Assembly: GCF_002873455.1 (NCBI RefSeq)
Contig: NZ_MCUN01000014.1
Coordinates: 40,507 to 104,506, forward strand
Direction: 5' to 3'
From: Vibrio splendidus
GTDB lineage: Bacteria; Pseudomonadota; Gammaproteobacteria; Enterobacterales; Vibrionaceae
Length of the DNA stretch: 64,000 nt
The notes under the pieces were generated by a model that saw only the letters and a list, made by a program, of their open reading frames with translations, did no database searches and was not told the DNA's origin. Below, piece by piece: positions 29,252 through 37,948 of this stretch. The position numbers were made by a program, and so were the translations under genes. Positions within the stretch are counted from its first letter, which is position 1. Every line of letters starts with the position of its first letter.

Positions 29252-29572
29252 CTAAACTTCAAGTTTACTTTTGGCCAACAATAATGAAACTAATTCTTTT
29301 CTCTCGCTCTCGGTCATTTGAAAAATGATGCATGCTAACTCAGCGGTGCTTTCATCTTCACAGAAAAAGTAACTTAAAGGGACTCCTAGTTCATCAGCTA
29401 TTAGCTTTAAGGTGTGTACATCTGGAGTGTGTTTACCCTTCTCGTATTGATTCATTCTAGGGCTAGCAGAGCTTTCATCCATACCTATACGCACTCCCAA
29501 TGCTTTTTGAGAGAGGTTTGCTTTTTTACGTGCTTCTTTGAGCCGCACTGGAATTGGATTTTCGAATGGCAC
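29252..29572 (-). CDS. XRE-family HTH regulator
   Basis: This 106-residue protein has the Cro/C1-type HTH at residues 8-64: VRLKEARKKANLSQKALGVRIGMDESSASPRMNQYEKGKHTPDVHTLKLIADELGVPLSYFF. A short helical tail follows (MTESERKELVSLLLAKSK). It is divergently transcribed from the winged-helix/helicase operon across 93 bases that contain two perfect inverted repeats, its likely operators. The arrangement is that of a switch gene controlling a costly defence operon and itself. Confidence 0.88.
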   Translation of the reverse strand: MPFENPIPVRLKEARKKANLSQKALGVRIGMDESSASPRMNQYEKGKHTPDVHTLKLIADELGVPLSYFFCEDESTAELACIIFQMTESERKELVSLLLAKSKLEV

Positions 29573-29601
29573 TTGAGTTTCATATCTCTTATCTCATTAT
29601 A

Positions 29602-29652
29602 ACTAAGATTTTCTTAGTTTTACTGATTTCTGTATACTAAGCAATCCTTAGT
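29602..29652. promoter_or_regulatory. two perfect operators ACTAAG-N5-CTTAGT between XRE gene and helicase operon
   Basis: ACTAAG-ATTTT-CTTAGT (29602-29618) and ACTAAG-CAATC-CTTAGT (29636-29652) share both arms exactly and differ only in the spacer. Centres are 34 bases apart, about three helical turns. The second lies 14 bases before the ATG at 29666, and the first lies 30 bases from the XRE start. This is as expected for a dimeric XRE repressor acting on both promoters. Confidence 0.8.
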
Positions 29653-29665
29653 ATTTTAATGGTAT

Positions 29666-30193
29666 ATGCGGTACATGAAGCGTTCTTTGAAAATCAGTGA
29701 TGAAATGCACAACCTATTGATTGAAAAAAAGATGGATGGTTTTTTAGTTGTTGAGCTAAGAGATGCATTTGTTTCTATTGATGACTCCTATGTTGATCTG
29801 GATGATGCTCGTCGTAAGGTTTACCGACAACTCCTTCGTTTGGTGAAGAACAATTTGCTTCGAGTTGAAGGGACGGGACAGCAGAAACGATACTTTCAAA
29901 CAAACTTATTTAAAGGTCTTCAAATCGATACTGGATTAGAAAACACTAAGGTTACTTTCTCCACCTCGTCCGATTACTCAGTATTAAGACACGAACGCAA
30001 TCAGTACAAAGGTGAGCTAGAGATTGTTTTTGGGGAAATTAATGAGTATCAATCTCTCTGTGGCCGCTTTCCTGAACTAGAACCAAGACTACTTCCGCTT
30101 CTCGATCAAGCAAGAGAGCATTCAGCGCAGTTGTTAGGAAGAGTGAATGTCCTCACCAGTGTTCTAAAAACACTCAGTGAGGACAACCAGTAG
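29666..30193 (+). CDS. winged-helix/coiled-coil protein, first gene of helicase operon
   Basis: I do not recognise this 175-residue protein as a named family. Residues about 5-75 read like a winged helix-turn-helix (KISDEMHNLLIEKKMDGFLVVELRDAF...DDARRKVYRQLLRLVKNNLLRVEGTGQQKRYFQ). Residues about 105-170 are helical with heptad-like character. The stop overlaps the helicase start by one base (TAGTG), so the two proteins are made together and may act as a complex. A second in-frame ATG exists three codons in. Confidence 0.7.
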   Translation: MRYMKRSLKISDEMHNLLIEKKMDGFLVVELRDAFVSIDDSYVDLDDARRKVYRQLLRLVKNNLLRVEGTGQQKRYFQTNLFKGLQIDTGLENTKVTFSTSSDYSVLRHERNQYKGELEIVFGEINEYQSLCGRFPELEPRLLPLLDQAREHSAQLLGRVNVLTSVLKTLSEDNQ

Positions 30194-31572
30194 TGCTAAG
30201 GCAATGGCAGGTAGAATGCTCAGAAAAAGCATTACAGAAATATAGTTCAAACCAGCAGCACTTTTTCTGCCAAGCAACCCCAGGGGCAGGAAAAACGGTA
30301 CTGGCTGCGACGATTGCTTCAAAATTACTGCAAGAGGACAAGATCGATCTTGTATTGTGTTTCTCACCTTCTTTAACAGTTTCAAGCGGAACAAAGAAAA
30401 CCTTTTCACAGATTCTTAATTGCACCTTTAATGGTGGATTAGGCTCTATTGGACGCTCTCTCACTTATCAGTCAATCCAGTTTCTAAATGAAGAATTTTG
30501 GCTAACCCTACGTAATCACCGAGTATTTGTGGTCTTTGATGAGATACATCATTGCTCTGGCTCAGAGATTAAAAATGCGAACATTTGGGGGCAACAAGTC
30601 CTTACTAAGATTCAAGGACTAGCCACATATACCCTTGCAATGTCAGGAACCCCATGGCGTTCAGACTCTCTACCGATAGTGTTGGGTGAGTACAGCAATC
30701 CAGACGGAATGCTTTTGGTTGATTATCAATACACGCTAAAGCAAGCAATTGGCGATAAGGTTTGCAGAGCCCCAAAGGTTGTTTTGGTCGATAACGAACA
30801 TTTGACCGTAACTAACGACGATAAGATGGAATCTTTTTCTTCAATATTGGAAATGATTAAGCAAACTAAGGCCTCATATCAAAGCATCATTCGTAATGAA
30901 GATGCAATTGAGTACTTACTTGGATTAGGTTGTAAAAAGCTCGCAGAAATCCGCTCTCGCTCTCCTGGTGCTGGAGGGTTAGTTGTTGCCGCATCAGTTC
31001 AACACGCACAAATAATCAAAAAGGTACTTTCTGAAAAATACGCTCAATCGGCCTCAATAGTGACATATCGGCATGAAGAACCTTTAGCAGAGATTGAACG
31101 TTATAGACGAAGCGATACTCAATGGATTGTTAGCGTTGGAATGATTAGTGAGGGGACAGATATTCCGCGCCTTCAAGTTTGTTGCCACATGAGCTCAGTC
31201 AAAACTGAATTGTACTTTAGGCAGGTACTCGGGCGAATTCTTCGTGTGAACGACGCGAAAAATCAACAAGCGTGGTTATTCACCTTTGCAGAACAAAGCC
31301 TAATTGAGTTTGCAGAAAGGATTGAACAAGATATTCCCGAGTCGTGTATATATGCAAAGTGGGCAAAGTTTGCAGAAGCCGAGCCAGACACTAAGCGTAA
31401 CCATCTAACCGAAAAGGAGTTACTAGAAGAGCGAGAAGGACTTAGCTCTGAGCTGGTATGGAATAGCACGACAAGTCGCACTGAGAATACTGATGTCACA
31501 CTTGGCTCGTTTGATGAGCTTCGGCTCGGGGCTTTTAGACAGCGGGTAATATCGGCATTTTTGGTTTCTTGA
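30193..31572 (+). CDS. SF2 DEAH-type helicase/ATPase
   Basis: This 459-residue protein has helicase motif I ATPGAGKT (residues 28-35), motif II DEIH (116-119), motif III SGTPWR (about 151-156), and motif VI RQVLGRILR (about residue 345). The domain order is that of type III restriction/UvrB-like (ResIII) translocases. No nuclease domain is visible; the C-terminal 90 residues are acidic and unassigned. The start is GTG at 30193, coupled to the preceding gene. Context (XRE switch, accessory winged-helix protein, defence island) suggests a DNA-targeting anti-phage or anti-plasmid function, as an inference. Confidence 0.85.
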   Translation: MLRQWQVECSEKALQKYSSNQQHFFCQATPGAGKTVLAATIASKLLQEDKIDLVLCFSPSLTVSSGTKKTFSQILNCTFNGGLGSIGRSLTYQSIQFLNEEFWLTLRNHRVFVVFDEIHHCSGSEIKNANIWGQQVLTKIQGLATYTLAMSGTPWRSDSLPIVLGEYSNPDGMLLVDYQYTLKQAIGDKVCRAPKVVLVDNEHLTVTNDDKMESFSSILEMIKQTKASYQSIIRNEDAIEYLLGLGCKKLAEIRSRSPGAGGLVVAASVQHAQIIKKVLSEKYAQSASIVTYRHEEPLAEIERYRRSDTQWIVSVGMISEGTDIPRLQVCCHMSSVKTELYFRQVLGRILRVNDAKNQQAWLFTFAEQSLIEFAERIEQDIPESCIYAKWAKFAEAEPDTKRNHLTEKELLEEREGLSSELVWNSTTSRTENTDVTLGSFDELRLGAFRQRVISAFLVS

Positions 31573-31906
31573 GTAGACCTATTCTTTTACCAAGTCGCTT
31601 AACTCAATAAAGATTTAGCGTTTCGGCTCTGGGTGGTGCTGCTCGGGGGGCGTTAATACCACACTTCAGTTTTGGATTGCTCTAGGCCCGAAAGTGCTAG
31701 TAAATACTGCTAGCTCAAAATGTCCCATTATGAGCTAGATTGGAAACTCATCCACATCCTGATAATCGGGTTTTCTCTAAGGCAAGTAATCTGAATAATC
31801 GGTTAGAGTGTGTGATACCAGACGCCAGTGAAAGGAAAAGCTCACTCACTGACGTCGTCGTACTTTGCTGACTTGCGCTAATTGGTTCCTTGTCTTTTAG
31901 GATGGA
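31573..31906. other. intergenic region between convergent helicase and STAND genes
   Basis: 334 bases, no ORF and no clear terminator hairpin seen. GC content is locally higher than in the neighbouring genes. Confidence 0.4.
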
Positions 31907-34900
31907 TTAACGTTTTGTATCTTTGTTCCACGCTATTTTTCGCCAGTTCCTTCCCTCACGCCACACAATACCTTCAGAACGACGCCAACAAGATTCATCA
32001 TTATCTCCATTAGGCCACGTGTTTCGTTCTGCAACCATGATCCAAATAGGCTCGATATCAAACTTGCCAACATAGTAATTGAGAGTTTCTTCATCAATAA
32101 CTACTGCGGTTTGATGCTCAAAAGGCTCTTGGGCTTGCAGTAGAACGTCTCCATGTTTATCTAACCATTTATTTGGTTCATCTTCAGACATCGATAATTC
32201 AAGTTCATCGGCAAACCATTTTTGGGGCATATAATTCGAAAAACCATCAGGAAGAGATTTATCTAAATGACTCTCCCAATGGTAATTAACTATAGGTATT
32301 GCAAATGCGCATTCGTCAGGGCCATCCCAAAGGCATTCTGAGAACTTTTCAGATTCCCATGTATTTCGCCAATATGCTTCTCGAAGGTACGGACCGTCAG
32401 TAAATTCCCTCGGTTTAAAAGAGTCAACATCAAGACTTTTCTTCTCTTCAAGGAACTCTGCTAGCTTTCTCGCCCTTCCCTTTTTTAGGAATACGCAATA
32501 AAGGAATCTAAATTCTTCATATCGCATTCCATGCATGCCTATTCTAGGTCCTTGATATTTTTCACTAACGCAATTGAACTCATACAATACACTCCAGTTT
32601 TTATTGTCTTCATCAACCCTAGAGAGCTTCTCAATTATTGTTTGCGTCGGATCTTCCTCAAATGGCCACTGCTTTAAATCTTGTTCCGCAACTTCGGGGA
32701 GTTGGATAATAGGCTCGACAACCCAACTTGTTGGGCGACTGACTTGTTTTTCAAACGGCAGTATAGTCGGTTCAAGGTTTCGTCGAAAATCATGGTTGCT
32801 ATATCGATACACACTCGGCTCTTCAGGCCATCCTTGGAGTACCCAAAAATTGTCTGCCAGTCTAGCTTGAATTTCATCTAGTGCTATACGTTGGTACTTT
32901 TTCCCGATGCGCTCCAAATCATTATAATGTCTAGAATTGTTAGTACCATACCCATCCCGAGGGAAAAGTTGGGAGTTCCAACCAAGCTCGTAAGCTCTCT
33001 TAGTGATCCATAATCTGCATTGTTGTACATCAATTTCGTCAAAGTCCACGTAGCCACCATCCTCGCGAAGGTAGTCCAACGAAAGCCTTTCGCGCTCATC
33101 TCCACTTAATAGGCTTTCTAAGCGGTGGCGAGCATTAACTATTGCTTCCTCCAGAGCAGCTGCTTCCTTATGGACAACCTCACTCTCTGGTTGGGCAAAA
33201 AACATAGCTTGAAAATTGGAACTGGATGCTTTCTCAAAAGCCTCTAGAGCCTCAACGCGCTCAGCATAGGGATGTATCACCTCCTCAACGAAAACTCGCT
33301 TTAATTCCTTCTTCGACACCGGCTTTGGACCATCAAGAGGAGCTATTAAGAAATTTCTCACGCGACCTGGAATACTGTATTTTCCATAGTCACCCCATTC
33401 ACTTGAAGCAGATCTAAAAATTTCTTTTCCACCTCTTTCTTCAGCTATTTTTTCCACTCCATCTTTAGTCAGACCAAATATTGGCGGCTCAGAACCTAGC
33501 GGGTGATAGCAATCCTCAAGGCTAATTCCTTCACTCAATGCGCTTTTACTATTGGCAAGTTCAATGATCCCCAATGCGTAGTCTCTAGTGAGTAGAGCTA
33601 CCGGGGGCTGTTTGTCTGCAAAAACTTTGGCGAAGACTTCATGCGAGTAAACATTTAGACGTTCAGAGCTTTTATCGATGCAACAAGCTCCAAAGGCTGC
33701 CGCATAGAGTCGCTCTACAACATACGGATCATCGCAAGCGTGCAACTTTTCAAGTAGGAAAATAAATATGTTTGAGTTTACTAAAAATAATGTCGTTAGT
33801 GCTTTGGTCGCTCGGTCACGCAATGTCTGGTGAGACGAAGTTAAGGACCATACCAAAACTAATGAAGCTAACTCCAAATGTTTCAAATCTGCGGTGCGAC
33901 TGTGCTTTGACAACGCCCATGAGACAATTCTTTCAACTTGATTGAGTTCTTCTCGCGACGCCCAATTAATCCAACGTGTCCAATGACTATCTCTTTCTGG
34001 CATTTGCCATTGTTTCAGACGCTCGTGAAGGTGAAGAGCATTAAAAGGATGACCAATAGTCATCGAAACCTCTAAGAGGAGACCTAGAGGCTCAACATTG
34101 CGGCCATCTAATCGGTTCAGTAATTCTCGCGTATCATCCGAAAATGCATCCGTATTTCTCCATTTAAAACTCTCAGCAAAGCTTTCTTGGAGCGGCAGCC
34201 CTCTTTCCCAATGCAGTTCCCAGTCTGGTAGTGTTTGAGCAAATTCGACGCCGAGCTTCTCCGGATATATTGTTGATAGTGCGCTAACTAATCCCGCATA
34301 CTGATAGCGAAAACCATTCTCTGGTTGTCCATCATAAAATAGGAAATTAAGAGGAGCGCCTGCATCGAAAGCTGCATTTATTTGAACTACAGATACCTTA
34401 GAAACCAAATATGTTGCCATGAGATGATCTTGGAATCTCTGAAACGAGAAGCGTACTAGTTCCGATGGTGGGTTAAAGGGATCAACATCTTCCGAATAAG
34501 GAGGCGGATCTCGTCGAAACAAACTTGTTTCTATCAAAACTTGTATCCAAGTCTTTCCCTCTGGCGGTGTTCTCCCCCTAAAGCTCTCTTCTGCAAATGT
34601 AATTGCTTCTCCAATTTCGATGAAGTCACAGCCATCTGTCGCCATCTTATTTGCCACCAGGCCGACACATTTTATTATTGAGGTTAAAATTCCATCTGAA
34701 CTTGTTGCTTCTACCCCAGTGCGCCAACTCAAAGCATCGAGATACAACGCCATAATTTGCGATATACCATTTAGCCCGCGAGGAAATTCTGTAAGTCCTT
34801 TCGCACGCAAAGCCTCACTGGTACTTTTTAGGAATAGTGGGTTGCTAAATTCTGGCGATAACCATGGTGTATTAGGTCGAGCAATACCCTTGGCATCAAG

Positions 34901-36382
34901 ATATTGAATTGCCGCTTGTTCTAGCTCTTCAGGCGTAGTAAATCCACCAATAAAGAAACTAGGTAATATCTCTGAAAGAGAATCTGGAAATGCATATCGA
35001 AGATATTCTTCGCGACAAGAAAATACTACTGATAAATGAGAATATTTCTGGATCGCGCGTACAATTTCCGATAGATTCTGCCTCCAATAATGTGCGCCAA
35101 CGCCTTCATTGATTGCGTCAAAGAGCAGAATTGTTCGCTGACCTTTACGTTCTCCGGCCGCATTAAGCGGTCCCAAAACATCATCTACGGTTCTACCTTC
35201 CAACCCCAAAATACCAGCGACTTGTTCCCAGAACACTGACCTCGAGAAGTTCTGACCTAACATCAGGACTGTCGGTAAACCAACACGAGTTCGCTGTTCT
35301 GCCACTTGCCCAAGAATATGAGACTTTCCTGCCCCTGCTGGACCATAGACTACAGCGCACCGTAATTTCTCAGCTTGAAGATTTGAGTCTCGTAAAATTT
35401 CGCTTAATGAAGAGCAAGAGGAGGAAAGCGAACGGAGACTTCGGGACACATTTTCAAGTTTGCTTTGCTCATCCTTCTCCAATATATTTTTTTTTATTGA
35501 GTCATACTGCCTTTCAAGCGTCCAAACCGCATTTTGAAGGCGAGCTAAAATAATCGTTGCCGAACCAATGTCCCATTCTTTAGTAAAGTCGTGTGTAAAC
35601 GAACCTTTAAGTTCCACCAATTCCCGCCATGCATTATTTGCTATCAAGAATGCGTCTGCATCAGGTGCATGAGCTATGGAGGTAGAGTCTATAGTAGGAA
35701 CTATTGATTCCTCTAAATCAGTGAACGCGCCGACCAACTGTTTAGTAATGCCTGGACCTCGGGCTATGGTGTCAAACAGGGATTCAATGGACACTTCGAC
35801 GTGATCTTGAGGATTGAAACGATCATCCAATGCTAACTTAGCTACACTAACTTGATCTTTAAACCAACTATCGTTCAATACATCGCCGCCAAACCAAAGC
35901 TTGATCAATGCTGCATTATCTTCCCGAAGAAGCATGTCTTTTAGGGTAGTTTCGGACCAAAGTTCGAATTTAAGGTCAATTGACTTTTCTTCCGCCCAAC
36001 CTTTCCACTTAGTTACTCGCTCATCCCACTTTTCGCGTTGAGATTTACCTTTTGTCCCCCTAGGTGGAGTAAAATCTTTTGGTATTGCGAAAACATAAGT
36101 TTGAAGCTCAGGGTGTACCTTTAACGCTTGTTCTACCGACTCATCCATTTGACTCCACTGGGAGTCACCAATGGAAGTGAAATACTTCGCTTGATAACCA
36201 ATTTTCCTTTCATTGTTTAGAATCCAAAGTGCCTCGACACCTCCATCTCCTCCGCAGCCATCATTCGATTGGAATTCGAGGCCATTTTCAGGGTTCTCTC
36301 GACGAGCAAGCACACAAATTAAATCTTCAAAGGACTCTCTAGGTCCTTTGTTGAAGGCATTTATAGAAGAAAAATCAATCAA
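31907..36382 (-). CDS. Avs-like STAND NTPase with N-terminal Mrr-type nuclease
   Basis: This 1491-residue protein resembles AVAST (Avs) anti-phage sensors. The N-terminal region (about residues 10-150) is a PD-(D/E)xK nuclease of Mrr type: FQSNDGCGGDGGVEALW with D46, then GYQAKYF with Q64 and K66. A P-loop follows (VVYGPAGAGKSHIL, 347-354) with Walker B ILLFDAINEG (418-427), then about 900 residues of helical sensor region. Known Avs proteins bind phage terminase or portal and then cut DNA; the target here cannot be read. The start is TTG with AAGGA about 9 bases upstream. It is the only gene on its strand between the helicase and the antitoxin. Confidence 0.72.
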   Translation of the reverse strand: MIDFSSINAFNKGPRESFEDLICVLARRENPENGLEFQSNDGCGGDGGVEALWILNNERKIGYQAKYFTSIGDSQWSQMDESVEQALKVHPELQTYVFAIPKDFTPPRGTKGKSQREKWDERVTKWKGWAEEKSIDLKFELWSETTLKDMLLREDNAALIKLWFGGDVLNDSWFKDQVSVAKLALDDRFNPQDHVEVSIESLFDTIARGPGITKQLVGAFTDLEESIVPTIDSTSIAHAPDADAFLIANNAWRELVELKGSFTHDFTKEWDIGSATIILARLQNAVWTLERQYDSIKKNILEKDEQSKLENVSRSLRSLSSSCSSLSEILRDSNLQAEKLRCAVVYGPAGAGKSHILGQVAEQRTRVGLPTVLMLGQNFSRSVFWEQVAGILGLEGRTVDDVLGPLNAAGERKGQRTILLFDAINEGVGAHYWRQNLSEIVRAIQKYSHLSVVFSCREEYLRYAFPDSLSEILPSFFIGGFTTPEELEQAAIQYLDAKGIARPNTPWLSPEFSNPLFLKSTSEALRAKGLTEFPRGLNGISQIMALYLDALSWRTGVEATSSDGILTSIIKCVGLVANKMATDGCDFIEIGEAITFAEESFRGRTPPEGKTWIQVLIETSLFRRDPPPYSEDVDPFNPPSELVRFSFQRFQDHLMATYLVSKVSVVQINAAFDAGAPLNFLFYDGQPENGFRYQYAGLVSALSTIYPEKLGVEFAQTLPDWELHWERGLPLQESFAESFKWRNTDAFSDDTRELLNRLDGRNVEPLGLLLEVSMTIGHPFNALHLHERLKQWQMPERDSHWTRWINWASREELNQVERIVSWALSKHSRTADLKHLELASLVLVWSLTSSHQTLRDRATKALTTLFLVNSNIFIFLLEKLHACDDPYVVERLYAAAFGACCIDKSSERLNVYSHEVFAKVFADKQPPVALLTRDYALGIIELANSKSALSEGISLEDCYHPLGSEPPIFGLTKDGVEKIAEERGGKEIFRSASSEWGDYGKYSIPGRVRNFLIAPLDGPKPVSKKELKRVFVEEVIHPYAERVEALEAFEKASSSNFQAMFFAQPESEVVHKEAAALEEAIVNARHRLESLLSGDERERLSLDYLREDGGYVDFDEIDVQQCRLWITKRAYELGWNSQLFPRDGYGTNNSRHYNDLERIGKKYQRIALDEIQARLADNFWVLQGWPEEPSVYRYSNHDFRRNLEPTILPFEKQVSRPTSWVVEPIIQLPEVAEQDLKQWPFEEDPTQTIIEKLSRVDEDNKNWSVLYEFNCVSEKYQGPRIGMHGMRYEEFRFLYCVFLKKGRARKLAEFLEEKKSLDVDSFKPREFTDGPYLREAYWRNTWESEKFSECLWDGPDECAFAIPIVNYHWESHLDKSLPDGFSNYMPQKWFADELELSMSEDEPNKWLDKHGDVLLQAQEPFEHQTAVVIDEETLNYYVGKFDIEPIWIMVAERNTWPNGDNDESCWRRSEGIVWREGRNWRKIAWNKDTKR

Positions 36383-36682
36383 GTTTGTATGTCCTTTTCC
36401 TGTCTGGGAGGTTGCGAGATTGCGGTTTCATAGATAACGACTCGGAAGGAAATAATATATCAAACAACTAGAATACTTTGTTGACGTAATTCAATTATCC
36501 AATCAATGACTTACATCTCATTAATGGAAGTAAACGTCAGGTCGAACCGTCTTGGCACATTTATGCCCCATTATTACTGAGCTCATTACTACCTATCTGC
36601 TCGCTCATCATTATTTGACCAACTTTTCCTGATGTAGGTATGGTGCATAAGACTTGTCACATAAATTTAGGCGGAGTTTAAA
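36383..36682. other. divergent intergenic region upstream of the STAND and antitoxin genes
   Basis: 300 bases without ORF. It should hold promoters in both directions. I see no strong repeat or operator. Confidence 0.4.
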
Positions 36683-36889
36683 GTGAATAAAGAAACCAAA
36701 AAGAATTTTGACAAAGTATTTCAGGCTGCGTTAGCACTATTTGGTAGTCAAAAAGCTGTTAATAATTGGCTTAAGCACCCAGTTCGAGGGCTTGGCAACA
36801 AACGACCAATTGATATGCTTTCGACAGCCGAAGACACCAAGGCTGTACTAAATTTGATTGGCCGTTTAGAGCATGGAGTGTTTTCGTGA
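36683..36889 (+). CDS. orphan ParS/MbcA/Xre-type antitoxin (toxin-binding domain only)
   Basis: The 68 residues match the DUF2384 C-terminal toxin-binding domain: ALFGSQKAVNNWLKHPVRGLGNKRPIDMLSTAEDTKAVLNLIGRLEHGVFS. The motif A-x-x-WL-x-P-x-x-(A/G)LG-x-x-P-(I/L)D-(M/L)L and the final GRLEHGV are diagnostic. Family members normally pair with a RES-domain NAD-degrading or ADP-ribosylating toxin directly downstream and carry an N-terminal HTH; here both are absent. It could be a remnant, a solitary antidote, or part of a larger system. GTG start with GGAG 7 bases upstream. Confidence 0.78.
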   Translation: MNKETKKNFDKVFQAALALFGSQKAVNNWLKHPVRGLGNKRPIDMLSTAEDTKAVLNLIGRLEHGVFS

Positions 36890-36900
36890 TCTTTGTTGCT

Positions 36901-36924
36901 ACAAACTTTTGCCCCAAAGTTTGT
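36901..36924 (+). terminator. stem-loop after the antitoxin gene
   Basis: ACAAACTTT-TGCCCC-AAAGTTTGT is a perfect 9-bp hairpin 12 bases after the stop. There is no strong T run, so termination is uncertain. Confidence 0.5.
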
Positions 36925-37180
36925 TAGGTTCGTACTCATTCACAGGATACCATCTTTTGCTTTTTGTACCGTTTCAAAAATACTAGAACAGTAAGTTTTG
37001 AACGTATAAACAATTAAGTACCGCCTCTTTGAATGCTGCCACTCAAGAAATGGATTAAAATTCATTGAGTTAAATCTGAAAGTTTCATACTCTCGATGTA
37101 GGCAAATGATTGTGCGGTATCCGGTAGACGAGCTCATAAACGTATAAATGTCGTTAGGTCTTAGTAGTAGAAAGGTAAGT

Positions 37181-37822
37181 ATGGCTTTTGATATCAATGT
37201 AGTAAAACAACAGTTGGATCAGGCATTTGAGAATGACTCAGAGGTAGAGTTGCTAAGAGTGCTTAAAAGCAACTCATTCTTGTTCCATGACCTTTATGAT
37301 AGAAAGTTTGGTATTCAGCCAAACTTTGCAGAAGTCCCATTTGGGGACAAATTTCGCTGTGATTTTTGTTGGTTGAATGACAGCTCAGACGGTCCTGAGT
37401 GGGTGCTGGTTGAGATTGAAAAGCCTTCTATGAAGTTATTTACACAAACAGGCGATCCAGCAAGAGAGCTGAACCATGCTATTGAGCAAGTAAAGTCTTG
37501 GGAGCGCTACTTTCATCAACAGCCAGCTGAAAAGCAACGTATTTTTGGTGCTGTATCTAAATTTCGCTATGTTCTCGTAGCAGGTCGTAGAAGTGAATGG
37601 CAAAAACAGCATGCTGCTCAGTGGCGCTCTCATCATAACCAAACTAGCAATATTGAAATTCACAGCACAGACACTTTTTACGACACATTAGACTTTTATG
37701 GAAAATTTCAAGATTCATTTTGGAGCTTTGAGGATAATCCAGTCTCGTTGCCTGCTCGTGGCTTAAGTCAGTATTGCAGTCAGTATTCATACCTAGGGAA
37801 TTGGCGAAACCTTCTGGCCTAA
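37181..37822 (+). CDS. Shedu-like nuclease (SduA/DUF4263 domain)
   Basis: This 213-residue protein has a core of EVPFGDKFRCDFCWLNDSSDGPEWVLVEIEKPS then LFTQTGDPARELNHAIEQVKSWERYF. This fits the PD-(D/E)xK pattern of the DUF4263/Shedu anti-phage nuclease: Asp in the second strand, E-x-(E/K) in the third, and a conserved Gln helix. The usual E-x-K reads EIEK here. It is small for SduA and lacks the large N-terminal sensor part of some members. ATG at 37181 (AAGG upstream) is preferred over 37148. A stand-alone anti-phage role is inferred from the family. Confidence 0.68.
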   Translation: MAFDINVVKQQLDQAFENDSEVELLRVLKSNSFLFHDLYDRKFGIQPNFAEVPFGDKFRCDFCWLNDSSDGPEWVLVEIEKPSMKLFTQTGDPARELNHAIEQVKSWERYFHQQPAEKQRIFGAVSKFRYVLVAGRRSEWQKQHAAQWRSHHNQTSNIEIHSTDTFYDTLDFYGKFQDSFWSFEDNPVSLPARGLSQYCSQYSYLGNWRNLLA

Positions 37823-37948
37823 TAAACAATTTACGCGGCCGGCATTTTTAACAGACATCTCAGTGGCTACGGTGCTGTGCAGTAAAGTCTGTAAATCGTT
37901 TCGGGCTGCATAATCGAGCGTTACAATTTTTGTAAAGCTCAGGAGGAA

